Shown here piece after piece: positions 16,076-24,685 of a DNA stretch of 64,000 nt. The notes beneath the pieces were generated by a model. That model made no database searches, had not been told where the DNA came from, and saw nothing but the letters and a program-made list of their open reading frames with translations. The stretch spans positions 1 to 64,000 of the forward strand of contig NZ_JAAIVJ010000001.1 in assembly GCF_011008935.1 (NCBI RefSeq), read 5' to 3'. Every line of letters begins with the position of its first letter. Positions within the stretch are counted from its first letter, which is position 1. Source of the stretch: Tabrizicola oligotrophica (lineage in GTDB: Bacteria > Pseudomonadota > Alphaproteobacteria > Rhodobacterales > Rhodobacteraceae). Both the position numbers and the translations under genes were made by a program.

Positions 16076-17833
16076 ATGGACGACCAAGGGAAAACCCCTG
16101 ACCTGCCGAAAGGCGCCGATCTTCTGGCCGAGGGGCGGCGGCTGACGCAGGACTGGACGGTGGGGCCCTCGGCGTTTCTCACCCATAACGGCGTGACCTC
16201 GGAACTGGACTACAAGCGGCAGGCGATGGCGGCGGGGCGGATCATGTGCCATGCCCAGATCGGCTGGCGCGAGCCGGCGCGCTCGATTGCCGCCTATGCC
16301 CGGATCTGGGAGGCAAGCGCGGCGCAGGGCCACCGGGTTGACCGCTACGGCCTGTGCCTTGACTGGTCGATGGCCCTGCCGCGCGCGCTGCGCGACAGGG
16401 GGATGCGCGGCACGGGCATGATCCTGCGCGGGGTGGAGGATTTCGTGGCGCTGGCCAATGCCGCGCCGGTGGCGGCGCATTTCGGCGATTTCGTGCTGGG
16501 CTTTCCGGCAGCGCTGGAGAACACGCAAGCCGCGCTGGCGGCGGGGGCGACGGCGATTGGCAATCTCGGGCAGTATTTCACCTTCCGCGTGCCGGGCCAT
16601 GACGACGATGTCGAGGCGACGGCGGCGACCGTCACCGCGCTTGGCCTGATCGCGGCGCAGGCCCAGCCGGTCATGGTGCATTCCAACATCGACGACGGTT
16701 TTGCCGCGCAGTTCACCGATCTGGCCAATGCGCTGGGGATGATTCTGGTCGAGCGCGACATCGTGCAGGGTCTCGTCGGGGCGCCGATCGGCCATGCCTT
16801 CGGCCACCATTTCAGCGATCCTCTGGCCCGCATGGCCTTTCAGCGCGCGCTGGCAGAAGAAGGCGCCAGCCCCGGCACCATGGTTTACGGCAATACTACC
16901 AGTTACCGGGGTAGCCCGGCGCAGAACTGGGCCTCGCTCGCCAGCTATCTGATGGTCGATGCGCTGGGCCAGCGGCTGACGCCCTCGGGCCATGCCATCA
17001 ACCCGGTGCCGGTGACGGAAAACGAGCGCATCCCGGATGTCGAGGAGGTGATCGAGGCGCAGGTGTTTGCCGGGCGGCTGATCGAGCAATCGGCGGGGTT
17101 TCCGCCGATGATCTCGGGCGAGTTGGTCGGCACCCTGACCGCCCGCCTGCGCGAAGGCGCCGCGCGGTTCCGCGCCGCGCTCTGGGCCGGGCTTGCGGCA
17201 GAGGGCATTGATTGCACGGATGTTTTCGCGGTGCTGCTGGCCTTGCGGCGCATGGGCGGGCGGCGGATCGAGACGGCCTATGGCGCGGGGCCGCCCGACC
17301 CTGCGGCACCCGGGGGCCGGGCGCCCGTGGTGGCCGCGACCATCCTTTCAGAGATTGCCGAGATGGCCCATGCGGCGCTCGGGGCCGCCGATCCGGCCCT
17401 GATCCCGGCGGTGCGCGGCCTGCGGGTGCTGGTGGCGACGACGGACGTGCATGAGCATGGCCGCATGGTGATCGAGGCGATGCTGAAGGGTCTCGGGGCC
17501 GAGGCGCTGGATGGCGGCACTTCGGTCGATCCTGGCCCGCTGGCGGCGCTGGCGGCGCGCGAGCGGCCGGATGCGATTGCGCTGTCGACCTACAATGGCG
17601 TCGCCCTGGGCTATTTCCGGGCGCTGAAGGCGGCCTTGGCGGCAGAGGGATTGCATATCCCGGTGCTGATCGGCGGGCGGCTGAACCAGATCCCGGAGGG
17701 GTCAAACTCCTCGCTGCCGATGGACGTGGCCGATACGCTGGCCGCCGAGGGCGCAAGGGTCTGCCGGGCGGCGGGCGATCTTGTCGCGGCGCTGGCCCGC
17801 GCATCGGCCAGGGGGGCGGGCAATCGGCCCTAG
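16076..17833 (+). CDS. cobalamin-binding domain protein with N-terminal mutase-like barrel
   Basis: A 585-residue protein. The C-terminal domain has the B12 signature D457-x-H459-x-x-G462 ([10 protein letters not shown]), then [19 protein letters not shown] and a GG in LIGGRLNQ, so it should bind cobalamin base-off through the histidine. The first ~400 residues, with [20 protein letters not shown] and [11 protein letters not shown], resemble the barrel of glutamate-mutase epsilon-type enzymes. The start at 16076 is chosen because GCGAGGGG lies just upstream. No partner mutase gene is next to it. The reaction is unknown; a carbon-skeleton mutase or B12-dependent isomerase is the best guess. 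Confidence 0.75.
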   Translation: MDDQGKTPDLPKGADLLAEGRRLTQDWTVGPSAFLTHNGVTSELDYKRQAMAAGRIMCHAQIGWREPARSIAAYARIWEASAAQGHRVDRYGLCLDWSMALPRALRDRGMRGTGMILRGVEDFVALANAAPVAAHFGDFVLGFPAALENTQAALAAGATAIGNLGQYFTFRVPGHDDDVEATAATVTALGLIAAQAQPVMVHSNIDDGFAAQFTDLANALGMILVERDIVQGLVGAPIGHAFGHHFSDPLARMAFQRALAEEGASPGTMVYGNTTSYRGSPAQNWASLASYLMVDALGQRLTPSGHAINPVPVTENERIPDVEEVIEAQVFAGRLIEQSAGFPPMISGELVGTLTARLREGAARFRAALWAGLAAEGIDCTDVFAVLLALRRMGGRRIETAYGAGPPDPAAPGGRAPVVAATILSEIAEMAHAALGAADPALIPAVRGLRVLVATTDVHEHGRMVIEAMLKGLGAEALDGGTSVDPGPLAALAARERPDAIALSTYNGVALGYFRALKAALAAEGLHIPVLIGGRLNQIPEGSNSSLPMDVADTLAAEGARVCRAAGDLVAALARASARGAGNRP

Positions 17834-17884
17834 ACCCGGCAAACCCGCCTGCTATAAGGGGCCAAACAGCCCGTGAGGTTCCCG

Positions 17885-18259
17885 ATGAACTTTCTTCTGC
17901 GCCTTCTGACCTGGTGGAACGGCCAGACCCTTGGCACCCAGCTTTTCACCGCCCGCAAGGGGGTGAAGGTCGGCGAGGACGATCAGGGCAACGTGTTCTA
18001 CCAGACCCGCGACGGCAAGCGGCGCTGGGTGATCTACAACGGCGAGAGCGAGGCAAGCCGCGTCTCGCCCGACTGGCACGGCTGGCTGCACTTCACCTGG
18101 AATGAGCCGCCGACCAAGGCGCCGCTGGCGCACAAGGTTTGGGAAAAGCCGCATCAGGAGAACCTGACCGGCACGCAGGCCGCCTATGCGCCCCCCGGCT
18201 CGATCCGGGCCGGTGCGCCGCTGGCGCGCGCCGATTACGAGGCATGGCAGCCCGAATAA
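17885..18259 (+). CDS. NADH:ubiquinone oxidoreductase subunit, NDUFA12 family
   Basis: A 124-residue accessory subunit of respiratory complex I. The segments [31 protein letters not shown] and [14 protein letters not shown] match the B17.2/NDUFA12 family found in alphaproteobacteria and mitochondria. Its stop codon overlaps the mlaD start by one base (TAATG), so the genes are coupled although their roles differ. The subunit sits at the matrix-facing arm of complex I. Confidence 0.93.
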   Translation: MNFLLRLLTWWNGQTLGTQLFTARKGVKVGEDDQGNVFYQTRDGKRRWVIYNGESEASRVSPDWHGWLHFTWNEPPTKAPLAHKVWEKPHQENLTGTQAAYAPPGSIRAGAPLARADYEAWQPE

Positions 18260-18735
18260 TGGCTGAAAATCGCGCAGAAGTGCTGGCAGGGGCTGCGGTT
18301 CTGGCCGCCGCCTTGGGCTTTCTCGGCTGGTCGCTGGGCGGTGACCGGCTGGCCGTCGGCGCGGGGAGCTATACGCTCACCGCCTCGTTCCGTTCGGTCG
18401 AGGGCATTCGGGCCGGGTCCGATGTGCGGCTGGCGGGGGTCAAGGTCGGCACCATCACCGCGCTCAGGCTGAACCCCGAGACCTTCTATGCCGATGCGGT
18501 GATTTCGGTCGATTCCAAGCTGCAATTGCCGACCGATTCCGCCATCCTGATTTCTTCCGAGGGCCTGCTTGGCGGCAATTTCGTCGAGCTGGTGCCGGGC
18601 GGAGCCGAAGAGATCCTCGCTCCCGGAGAGGAGATCGAGGATACGCAAGGGGCGGTCAGCCTGTTGAACCTCTTGATGAAGTGGATCGGCGGGTCGGAGG
18701 CGGAGTCGGATACAACCGGGGCGGCAACCGAATGA
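18259..18735 (+). CDS. mlaD: phospholipid transport substrate-binding protein MlaD
   Basis: A 158-residue protein with one N-terminal membrane anchor (VLAGAAVLAAALGFLGW) and an MCE domain: YTLTASFRSVEGIRAGSDVRL, GVKVGTITAL and LISSEGLLGGNFVEL. MlaD forms a periplasmic hexamer that carries phospholipid between the Mla permease and periplasmic carriers. The permease and ATPase (36057-37576) lie 18 kb away, so the Mla system is split. The start codon overlaps the preceding stop, and its own stop overlaps the DUF2155 start by four bases. Confidence 0.92.
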   Translation: MAENRAEVLAGAAVLAAALGFLGWSLGGDRLAVGAGSYTLTASFRSVEGIRAGSDVRLAGVKVGTITALRLNPETFYADAVISVDSKLQLPTDSAILISSEGLLGGNFVELVPGGAEEILAPGEEIEDTQGAVSLLNLLMKWIGGSEAESDTTGAATE

Positions 18736-19175
18736 AACGGCTGACTTTTCTGCTTTGCCTTCTTGCCGCGCCCGCGCTGGCGCAAGAGATGGCCGACGCC
18801 CCCGGCGCGCAACTGCGCATCCTGGACAAGCTGACTGGCGAGGTCCAGGACGTCACGCTGGGACGCGGGCAGTCCATGGTCACGGGGCGGCTGACGGTGC
18901 AGCTTGATGCCTGCCGCTCGCCGGCCGACAACACCGTGGCCGAAGCCGACGCACATCTGACGATTCTTGACGCCGCCTCGCCGGATCCGGTCTTTGCCGG
19001 CTGGATGCTGGCCACTGCGCCGGCGCTGTCGGCGCTGGATCACCCGCGCTATGATGTCTGGGTGTTGCGCTGCGACGTGCCCGATCTGGCGCTGCCCACG
19101 GTCGAAGAGGCGGCCGCGCCCGAAGTCGAGCCCCCTGTTGAGGGCGAAGCGCCGGTCGAGGGCGACGGCGGCTGA
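18732..19175 (+). CDS. DUF2155 domain protein, secreted
   Basis: A 147-residue protein with a clear signal peptide (KRLTFLLCLLAAPALA). The mature domain has AQLRILDKLTGEV, LTVQLDACR and YDVWVLRC, the conserved strands and cysteines of DUF2155. The C-terminal tail is rich in Pro and Glu. The family is common in alphaproteobacteria and often sits beside mlaD and aat, as here. The function is unknown. The last 127 bases overlap the convergent aat gene on the other strand. Confidence 0.88.
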   Translation: MKRLTFLLCLLAAPALAQEMADAPGAQLRILDKLTGEVQDVTLGRGQSMVTGRLTVQLDACRSPADNTVAEADAHLTILDAASPDPVFAGWMLATAPALSALDHPRYDVWVLRCDVPDLALPTVEEAAAPEVEPPVEGEAPVEGDGG

Positions 19176-19777
19176 CCCTCGGGCGGATCGAACTCAGCCG
19201 TCAGCTGCAAGGCGGCCTGCAACTGCCGGTGATAGGCGGCGCGCGAAATTTCCTGCGCGCCGAGGCTGGCCAGATGCGGGGTGAGGAACTGGGTGTCGAA
19301 CAGCCGGAACCCGCCCGCCCGCAACCGGAAGACCAGATGGGCAAGCGCGACCTTCGAGGCATCGGGAACCCGTGAAAACATCGACTCGCCAAAGAACGCC
19401 GCCCCCAATGTGACGCCGTAAACCCCGCCCACCAGCGCGCCCTCTTGCCAGACTTCAAGGCTGTGGGCATGGCCCATGGCGTGCAACTCTTGGTAAAGCT
19501 TCAGGATTTCGGCGTTGATCCAGGTTTCCGGCCGGTCGGCGCAGCCCGCCACTACGCCGGAGAAATCGCGGTCGGTGGTGATGGTGAACCGTCCCTGCCT
19601 GAGGGTGCGGGCAAGGCTGCGCGAGATGTGGAAGCCCTCCAGCGGAAAGACGCCGCGGCGGCGCGGGTCGATCCAGTGGATCTCGGCGCTGTCACGGGTT
19701 TCGGCCATGGGAAACACCCCCATGGCATAGGCGCGCAGCAAAAGCTCGGGGGTGATGCGAAGGGTCGGGTCGGACAT
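19049..19777 (-). CDS. aat: leucyl/phenylalanyl-tRNA--protein transferase
   Basis: A 242-residue cytosolic enzyme that adds Leu or Phe to proteins with N-terminal Lys or Arg, making them N-degron substrates for ClpS/ClpAP. Landmarks are RITPELLLRAYAMGVFPM, IHWIDPRRRGVFPL, LYQELHAMGHAHSLEVW and FFGESMFSRVPDASKVAL. The start at 19777 is preferred to 19813 because MSDPTLRITPE is the expected beginning. The enzyme core ends near ALQLTAEF. The remaining ~40 residues are low in complexity and are encoded opposite the end of DUF2155. Confidence 0.95.
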   Translation of the reverse strand: MSDPTLRITPELLLRAYAMGVFPMAETRDSAEIHWIDPRRRGVFPLEGFHISRSLARTLRQGRFTITTDRDFSGVVAGCADRPETWINAEILKLYQELHAMGHAHSLEVWQEGALVGGVYGVTLGAAFFGESMFSRVPDASKVALAHLVFRLRAGGFRLFDTQFLTPHLASLGAQEISRAAYHRQLQAALQLTAEFDPPEGQPPSPSTGASPSTGGSTSGAAASSTVGSARSGTSQRNTQTS

Positions 19778-19844
19778 GGGGCGATGCAAGAGCGTTTCGG
19801 CGGGCTTTGTCAAACCCCCCTGCGGCAGAAAGACGGCCAGAAAA

Positions 19845-19871
19845 GGCGAAGGGCGCCCGAAGGCGCCCCCC
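19845..19871 (-). terminator. probable terminator after accC
   Basis: On the minus strand GGGCGCC, loop TTCG, GGCGCCC is followed by TTCGCCTTTTC about 20 bases after the accC stop. The T-run is short and offset, so the call is moderate. Confidence 0.55.
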
Positions 19872-19887
19872 GAACATCAGGATACCG

Positions 19888-21237
19888 TCATTTCGAGAAC
19901 TGGCTCTCCAGCCATTTTTCCAGCCAGTGAATGTTGTATTCCCCGGTCTGGATGTCCGGCTCGGCCAGAAGCATGTGGAAAAGCGGGATCGAGGTGTCGA
20001 TGCCGTCGATGATGATTTCGCCCAGAGCGCGCTTCAGGCGGGCCAGGGCCTCGGGCCGGTCGCGGCCATGCACGATCAGCTTGCCGATCAGGCTGTCGTA
20101 ATAGGGCGGGATGCGGTAGCCGTCATACAGCGCCGAGTCCATCCGCACCCCAAGACCCCCCGGGGCATGGTACTGCGTCACCTTGCCGGGGCAGGGCGAG
20201 AAGTTCGGGATCTTTTCGGCATTGATCCGCACTTCGATGCAGTGACCGTTGATCTCAAGGTCATCCTGCCCGAACGACATCTCCATGCCCGAGGCGACCC
20301 GGATCTGCTCGCGCACCAGATCCACCCCGAAGATGCCTTCGGTGACGGGGTGTTCCACCTGCAAGCGGGTGTTCATCTCGATGAAATAGAACTCGCCGTC
20401 CTCATAGAGGAACTCGATGGTGCCGGCGCCGATATAGTTGATCGCGGCCACGGCATCGGCGCAGGTCTTGCCGATTTTCGCCCGCATCGCGGGCGTGATG
20501 CAGGGGCCGGGGGCCTCTTCGAACACCTTCTGGTGGCGGCGCTGCAACGAGCAGTCGCGCTCGCCCAGATGCACCGCCTTGCCGCGGCCGTCGCCAAAGA
20601 CCTGAATCTCGATATGGCGCGGTTTCTGCAGGTATTTCTCGATATAGACTTCATCGTTGCCGAAGGCCGATTTCGCCTCGGCCCGCGCGGTGCGGAAGGC
20701 GATTTCCAGCTCTTCGGGCGATTTCGCCACCTTCATGCCGCGTCCGCCGCCGCCGGCGGTGGCCTTGATGATGACCGGATACTTGATCTCGGCGGCCACT
20801 TTCAGCGCGGTCTCGAAATCCGGCACGCCGCCGTCTGACCCCGGCACTACCGGAATGCCAAGGTTTTTCGCGGTGTCCTTGGCGGTGATCTTGTCGCCCA
20901 TGATGCGGATGTGTTCCGCCGAGGGTCCGATGAAGGTGATGCCGTGATCTTCCAGCGCCTGCGCGAAGCTGGCGTTTTCGCTAAGGAAGCCATAGCCCGG
21001 ATGCACCGCCTGCGCGCCGGTGATCTCGCAGGCCGAGATGATCGCGGCCTTGGAAAGGTAGCTTTCGGAACTGGGCGCCGGGCCGATGCAGACGCTTTCG
21101 TCGGCCATCCGCACATGCATGGCGTCGGCATCGGCCGTCGAATGCACCGCGACCGACTTGATCCCCATCTCGCGGCAGGCGCGGATCACGCGGAGGGCGA
21201 TCTCGCCCCGGTTGGCGATCAGGATTTTGTCGAACAT
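19888..21237 (-). CDS. accC: acetyl-CoA carboxylase biotin carboxylase subunit
   Basis: A 449-residue enzyme that carboxylates the biotin on AccB with bicarbonate and ATP, the first step of fatty acid synthesis. It starts [19 protein letters not shown]. The glycine-rich ATP loop is [12 protein letters not shown], then [40 protein letters not shown] (with the catalytic glutamates and arginine) and [11 protein letters not shown]. It follows accB with a four-base gap on the same strand, the standard operon. Length is typical. Confidence 0.98.
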   Translation of the reverse strand: MFDKILIANRGEIALRVIRACREMGIKSVAVHSTADADAMHVRMADESVCIGPAPSSESYLSKAAIISACEITGAQAVHPGYGFLSENASFAQALEDHGITFIGPSAEHIRIMGDKITAKDTAKNLGIPVVPGSDGGVPDFETALKVAAEIKYPVIIKATAGGGGRGMKVAKSPEELEIAFRTARAEAKSAFGNDEVYIEKYLQKPRHIEIQVFGDGRGKAVHLGERDCSLQRRHQKVFEEAPGPCITPAMRAKIGKTCADAVAAINYIGAGTIEFLYEDGEFYFIEMNTRLQVEHPVTEGIFGVDLVREQIRVASGMEMSFGQDDLEINGHCIEVRINAEKIPNFSPCPGKVTQYHAPGGLGVRMDSALYDGYRIPPYYDSLIGKLIVHGRDRPEALARLKRALGEIIIDGIDTSIPLFHMLLAEPDIQTGEYNIHWLEKWLESQFSK

Positions 21238-21241
21238 GGGC

Positions 21242-21736
21242 TTACTCGATGATCATCAAGGGCGCGCCATATTCCACCGGATGCCCGTCGGTGACGAGAA
21301 TCCGCTTCACCGTGCCGGATTTCGGCGCGGGAATGTGGTTCATGGTCTTCATCGCCTCGATGATGAGCACGGTCTGGCCTTCGGTGACGGTGGCGCCGAC
21401 GGTGACGAAGGCGGAGGCACCCGGTTCGGGCGACAGATAGCAGGTGCCGACCATCGGCGAGGTCACGGCGCCGGGGTGCTGGGCGGGGTCCTCATGGGCA
21501 ACCGGCGCGGCAGCAGCAGCCGGGGCGGCAGCGGGGGCATGGGCCACCGGGGCGGCATGCACCACCGGCGCGGGCGCCATCTGCACTACGGTCGCCTGCT
21601 TGACGACGCGCACATCAAGGCTGTCATCTTCGCCATATTCGCGCTTGACGGAAAGCTCGGTCAGTTCATTCTTGTTCAGAAGTTCTGCCAGCGCCGAGAT
21701 GAAGGCCACATCGGCCTCAGACGTGTTCTTGCTCAT
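21242..21736 (-). CDS. accB: acetyl-CoA carboxylase biotin carboxyl carrier protein
   Basis: A 164-residue carrier with an N-terminal helical part, an Ala/Pro-rich flexible linker (residues ~52-90) and a C-terminal biotinyl domain. The acceptor is K130 in [11 protein letters not shown]. The motif has EAMKT in place of the textbook EAMKM, but the lysine is present. [14 protein letters not shown] marks the thumb region of the AccB type. It is the first gene of accBC and is divergent from preT. Confidence 0.97.
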   Translation of the reverse strand: MSKNTSEADVAFISALAELLNKNELTELSVKREYGEDDSLDVRVVKQATVVQMAPAPVVHAAPVAHAPAAAPAAAAAPVAHEDPAQHPGAVTSPMVGTCYLSPEPGASAFVTVGATVTEGQTVLIIEAMKTMNHIPAPKSGTVKRILVTDGHPVEYGAPLMIIE

Positions 21737-21860
21737 GCCGTCCTCTGTTGACGTGTCGGGGCCTTGCTTGGGCCGCCCTTGGATCAGCCGTCGTTATAGG
21801 GCTTCGGGGCGGGGGAAGGAAGCCCCGAATGGGTTCGGCCCAATCTGGTGCCGCTAGCAT

Positions 21861-21876
21861 TTTACCATTTGATAAA
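21861..21876 (+). promoter_or_regulatory. candidate RutR-like operator upstream of preT
   Basis: TTTACCATTTGATAAA lies in the accB-preT divergent gap, 57 bases before the preT start. It agrees at 11 of 14 specified positions with the RutR box TTGACCA-NN-TGGTCAA. RutR is the uracil-sensing regulator of pyrimidine breakdown genes, and preT-preA encode such an enzyme. No RutR gene is in the window, so this is an inference from motif and context. Confidence 0.4.
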
Positions 21877-21933
21877 AAAATCGACCTGTGGCAGCCTGAT
21901 GCCATAAAAGCCAAGCCAATGGGAGGTTCCACC

Positions 21934-23256
21934 TTGTCCAACAGCCCGCTGACCCCCGGAGTCGTTGCCGGACGTCTGCCCGCCGCGACCCTTGCCGGCA
22001 ATTTCTCCGATCACGAGCCCGCGCTTGACCGTCACGAAGCGCGGGTGGCGGCCGATCGCTGCTACTTCTGCCACGACGCGCCCTGCATGACGGCCTGTCC
22101 GACCGGAATCGACATTCCGCTGTTCATCCGCCAGATCGCCACCGGCACGCCCGAGGCGGCGGCAAAGACCATCTTCGGCCAGAACATTCTTGGCGGCATG
22201 TGCGCGCGCGTCTGCCCGACCGAGACGCTGTGCGAGGAGGTCTGCGTGCGCGAGACCGCCGAGGGCAAGCCGGTGGAGATCGGCCGGCTGCAACGCTTTG
22301 CCACCGATACGCTGATGGCGAAGGGCGCGCATCCCTTCACCCGCGCGCCGGCGACCGGCAAGACGGTGGCGGTGGTCGGGGCGGGGCCGGCGGGGCTGGC
22401 CTGCGCGCACCGGCTGGCGATGAAGGGGCATGAGGTGGTGATCCATGACGCCCGCCCCAAGGCCGGGGGGCTGAACGAATACGGCATCGCCAGCTACAAG
22501 GCGACGGATGACTTTGCCGCGCGCGAGGTGGACTGGCTGTTGAAGATCGGCGGCATCACGGTGAAAACCGGCACCGCGCTGGGGCGCGATGTGTCGCTGG
22601 CCGAACTGCAAAAGAACTATGACGCGGTGTTTCTGGGCATGGGTCTGGCCGGGGTGAATGCCCTGCGCTGCCCCGGCGAGGACGGGCCGAACGTGCGCAC
22701 CGCCGTCGACTTCATTGCCGAACTGCGCCAGCAGCCGGACCGGGCGAAGCTCGCCATCGGCCGCGACGTGGTGGTGATCGGCGGCGGCATGACGGCGGTG
22801 GATGCGGCGGTGCAGTCGAAACTCCTCGGGGCCGAGACTGTCACCATCGTCTATCGCCGGGGGCAAGAGAAGATGAGCGCCTCGGGCCATGAGCAGGAAC
22901 ACGCCACCAGCGCCGGGGTGCGGATCGTCACCCATGCCGCGCCGGTCGCGGTGCGCGGCAACGAAGTGGAGTTCGCCTATACCGCCGAAGGGCTGGGCGG
23001 GCTTGAACTGACACAGGAAACCTTCCGCCTGCGGGCGGACCAGTTGTTCAAGGCCATCGGCCAGACCCTTGCCGGCGCACCGGAGGGGCTGAGGCTGGAG
23101 GGCGGCAAGATTGCGGTCGATGCCACCGGCGCGACCAGCCTCAAGGGCATCTGGGCGGGGGGCGACTGTGCGACGGGGGGCGAGGATCTGACCGTCACCG
23201 GCGTCAAGCAGGGCCGCGATGCGGCGGAAAGCATTCATGCGGCATTGATGGGCTAA
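21934..23256 (+). CDS. preT: NAD-dependent dihydropyrimidine dehydrogenase subunit PreT
   Basis: A 440-residue flavoprotein that takes electrons from NADH for reduction of uracil and thymine. The N-terminal Fe-S region has RCYFCHDAPCMTACPTG and GGMCARVCPTETLCEEVCV. The FAD loop is VAVVGAGPAGLACAH and the NAD loop VVVIGGGMTAVD; AGGDCATGGEDLTVTGVKQG closes the FAD domain. The start is taken as TTG at 21934 because GGGAGG ends seven bases before it. The ATG at 21919 overlaps that ribosome site. preA follows 12 bases downstream. Confidence 0.93.
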   Translation: MSNSPLTPGVVAGRLPAATLAGNFSDHEPALDRHEARVAADRCYFCHDAPCMTACPTGIDIPLFIRQIATGTPEAAAKTIFGQNILGGMCARVCPTETLCEEVCVRETAEGKPVEIGRLQRFATDTLMAKGAHPFTRAPATGKTVAVVGAGPAGLACAHRLAMKGHEVVIHDARPKAGGLNEYGIASYKATDDFAAREVDWLLKIGGITVKTGTALGRDVSLAELQKNYDAVFLGMGLAGVNALRCPGEDGPNVRTAVDFIAELRQQPDRAKLAIGRDVVVIGGGMTAVDAAVQSKLLGAETVTIVYRRGQEKMSASGHEQEHATSAGVRIVTHAAPVAVRGNEVEFAYTAEGLGGLELTQETFRLRADQLFKAIGQTLAGAPEGLRLEGGKIAVDATGATSLKGIWAGGDCATGGEDLTVTGVKQGRDAAESIHAALMG

Positions 23257-23268
23257 GGGGGAAACATC

Positions 23269-24570
23269 ATGGCAAATCTGCAATCGAATTTCGTCGGCAT
23301 CAAATCCCCCAACCCGTTCTGGCTGGCTTCGGCGCCGCCGACCGACAAGAAGGTGAACGTCGAGCGCGCGTTTGAGGCGGGCTGGGGCGGGGTGGTGTGG
23401 AAGACCCTCGGCTCCGAAGGCCCGCCGGTCGTCAACGTCAACGGCCCGCGCTATGGCGCGATCTGGGGGGCGGACCGCCGGCTTCTGGGGCTGAACAACA
23501 TCGAACTCATCACCGACCGCCCGCTGCAAGTGAACCTGCAGGAGATCAAGGAGGTCAAGCGCAAGTGGAAGGACCGCGCGCTGGTCATTTCGCTGATGGT
23601 GCCCTGCGACGAGGAGTCGTGGAAAGACATCCTGCACCGCATCGAGGACACCGAGGCCGACGGGGTGGAACTGAACTTCGGCTGTCCGCATGGCATGGCC
23701 GAACGCGGCATGGGCTCGGCGGTGGGGCAGGTGCCGGAATATATCGAGATGGTCACGCGCTGGGTGAAGCAATATTCGCGCATGCCCTGCATCGTGAAGC
23801 TGACGCCGAACATCACCGATGTCAGGAAGCCCGCCGAAGCGGCCAAACGCGGCGGCGCCGATGCGGTCAGTCTCATCAACACCATCAACTCGATCACCTC
23901 GGTCAATCTCGACAGCTTCAGCCCCGAGCCGATGATCGACGGCAAGGGCACCCATGGCGGCTATTGCGGCCCGGCGGTGAAGCCGATCGCGATGAACATG
24001 GTGGCCGAGATTGCCCGCAGCCCGGCCACCGCAGGCCTGCCGATTTCCGGCATCGGCGGCATCACCACCTGGCGCGACGCGGCCGAATTCATGGCGCTTG
24101 GCGCGGGCAACGTGCAGGTCTGCACCGCGGCGATGACCTATGGCTTCAAGATCGTGCAGGAGATGATCTCGGGCCTGTCGCAATACATTGACGACAAGGG
24201 CTTTGCCGGCACTGCCGATCTGGTGGGCCGCGCGGTGCCGAATGTCACCGACTGGCAGTATCTGAACCTGAACTACGTCACCAAGGCCGTGATCAATCAG
24301 GATGACTGCATCAAGTGCGGCCGCTGCTTTGCGGCTTGCGAGGACACCAGCCATCAGGCGATTGCGATGTCCGAGGACCGCACCTTCACGGTCAAAGATG
24401 ACGAATGCGTCGCCTGCAACCTTTGCGTCAACGTCTGCCCGGTGGACAATTGCATCACCATGAAGACCCTGCCGAAAGGCGCGCTGGACGAGCGCACCGG
24501 CCGCACGGTGGGCGACTACGCCAACTGGACGACGCATCCGAACAATCCGTCGGCACGGGCGGCGGAGTAA
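23269..24570 (+). CDS. preA: NAD-dependent dihydropyrimidine dehydrogenase subunit PreA
   Basis: A 433-residue catalytic subunit that reduces uracil/thymine to dihydropyrimidines. The FMN barrel is similar to dihydroorotate dehydrogenase, with ELNFGCPHGMAERGMG carrying the active-site cysteine loop, and ISGIGGITTWRDAAEF binding FMN phosphate. The C-terminal ferredoxin domain has two 4Fe-4S motifs, CIKCGRCFAAC and CVACNLCVNVC. GGGGGAAAC precedes the ATG. It forms an operon with preT. The next step, dihydropyrimidinase, is not encoded downstream. Confidence 0.95.
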   Translation: MANLQSNFVGIKSPNPFWLASAPPTDKKVNVERAFEAGWGGVVWKTLGSEGPPVVNVNGPRYGAIWGADRRLLGLNNIELITDRPLQVNLQEIKEVKRKWKDRALVISLMVPCDEESWKDILHRIEDTEADGVELNFGCPHGMAERGMGSAVGQVPEYIEMVTRWVKQYSRMPCIVKLTPNITDVRKPAEAAKRGGADAVSLINTINSITSVNLDSFSPEPMIDGKGTHGGYCGPAVKPIAMNMVAEIARSPATAGLPISGIGGITTWRDAAEFMALGAGNVQVCTAAMTYGFKIVQEMISGLSQYIDDKGFAGTADLVGRAVPNVTDWQYLNLNYVTKAVINQDDCIKCGRCFAACEDTSHQAIAMSEDRTFTVKDDECVACNLCVNVCPVDNCITMKTLPKGALDERTGRTVGDYANWTTHPNNPSARAAE

Positions 24571-24579
24571 GACCTTTCG

Positions 24580-24605
24580 CCCTCCCCGGTCAAGGCCGGG
24601 GAGGG
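24580..24605 (+). repeat. GC-rich hairpin after preA
   Basis: CCCTCCCCGG, loop of about six, CCGGGGAGGG forms a perfect hairpin ten bases after the preA stop. It has no T-run, so termination is uncertain. It resembles the stems of the dispersed GC-rich repeat family. Confidence 0.55.
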
Positions 24606-24649
24606 GGCTAGGAAAAAGCGCAAGCCATGTTAACCTTTTCGGCATTTGG
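24606..24649 (+). promoter_or_regulatory. RTX leader module, copy 1
   Basis: The 44-base segment starting GGCTAGGAA and ending GGCATTTGG recurs upstream of the second RTX gene at 26887-26929 with the same framework: GGCTAGGAA, a TGxTAAxCTTT core and GCATTTGG. It starts about 80 bases before the RTX start here. Conservation between otherwise unlike intergenic regions suggests a shared promoter or operator duplicated with the gene. Confidence 0.45.
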
Positions 24650-24685
24650 CCCGCTCTGGCGGGTCGCATGACGAGGGGGGCGGAC

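Noticed and set aside
19049-19813. Start of aat at 19813
   Set aside because: The extra 12 residues are not typical of the family, and the Met at 19777 gives the conserved beginning.
21242-21736. EAMKT in AccB as a defective biotin site
   Set aside because: The acceptor lysine and its fold are intact, and substitution of the following Met does not by itself prevent biotinylation.
24580-24605. Factor-independent terminator after preA
   Set aside because: The hairpin is strong but has no T-run, and it resembles the dispersed GC-rich repeat stems. It is reported as a repeat only.
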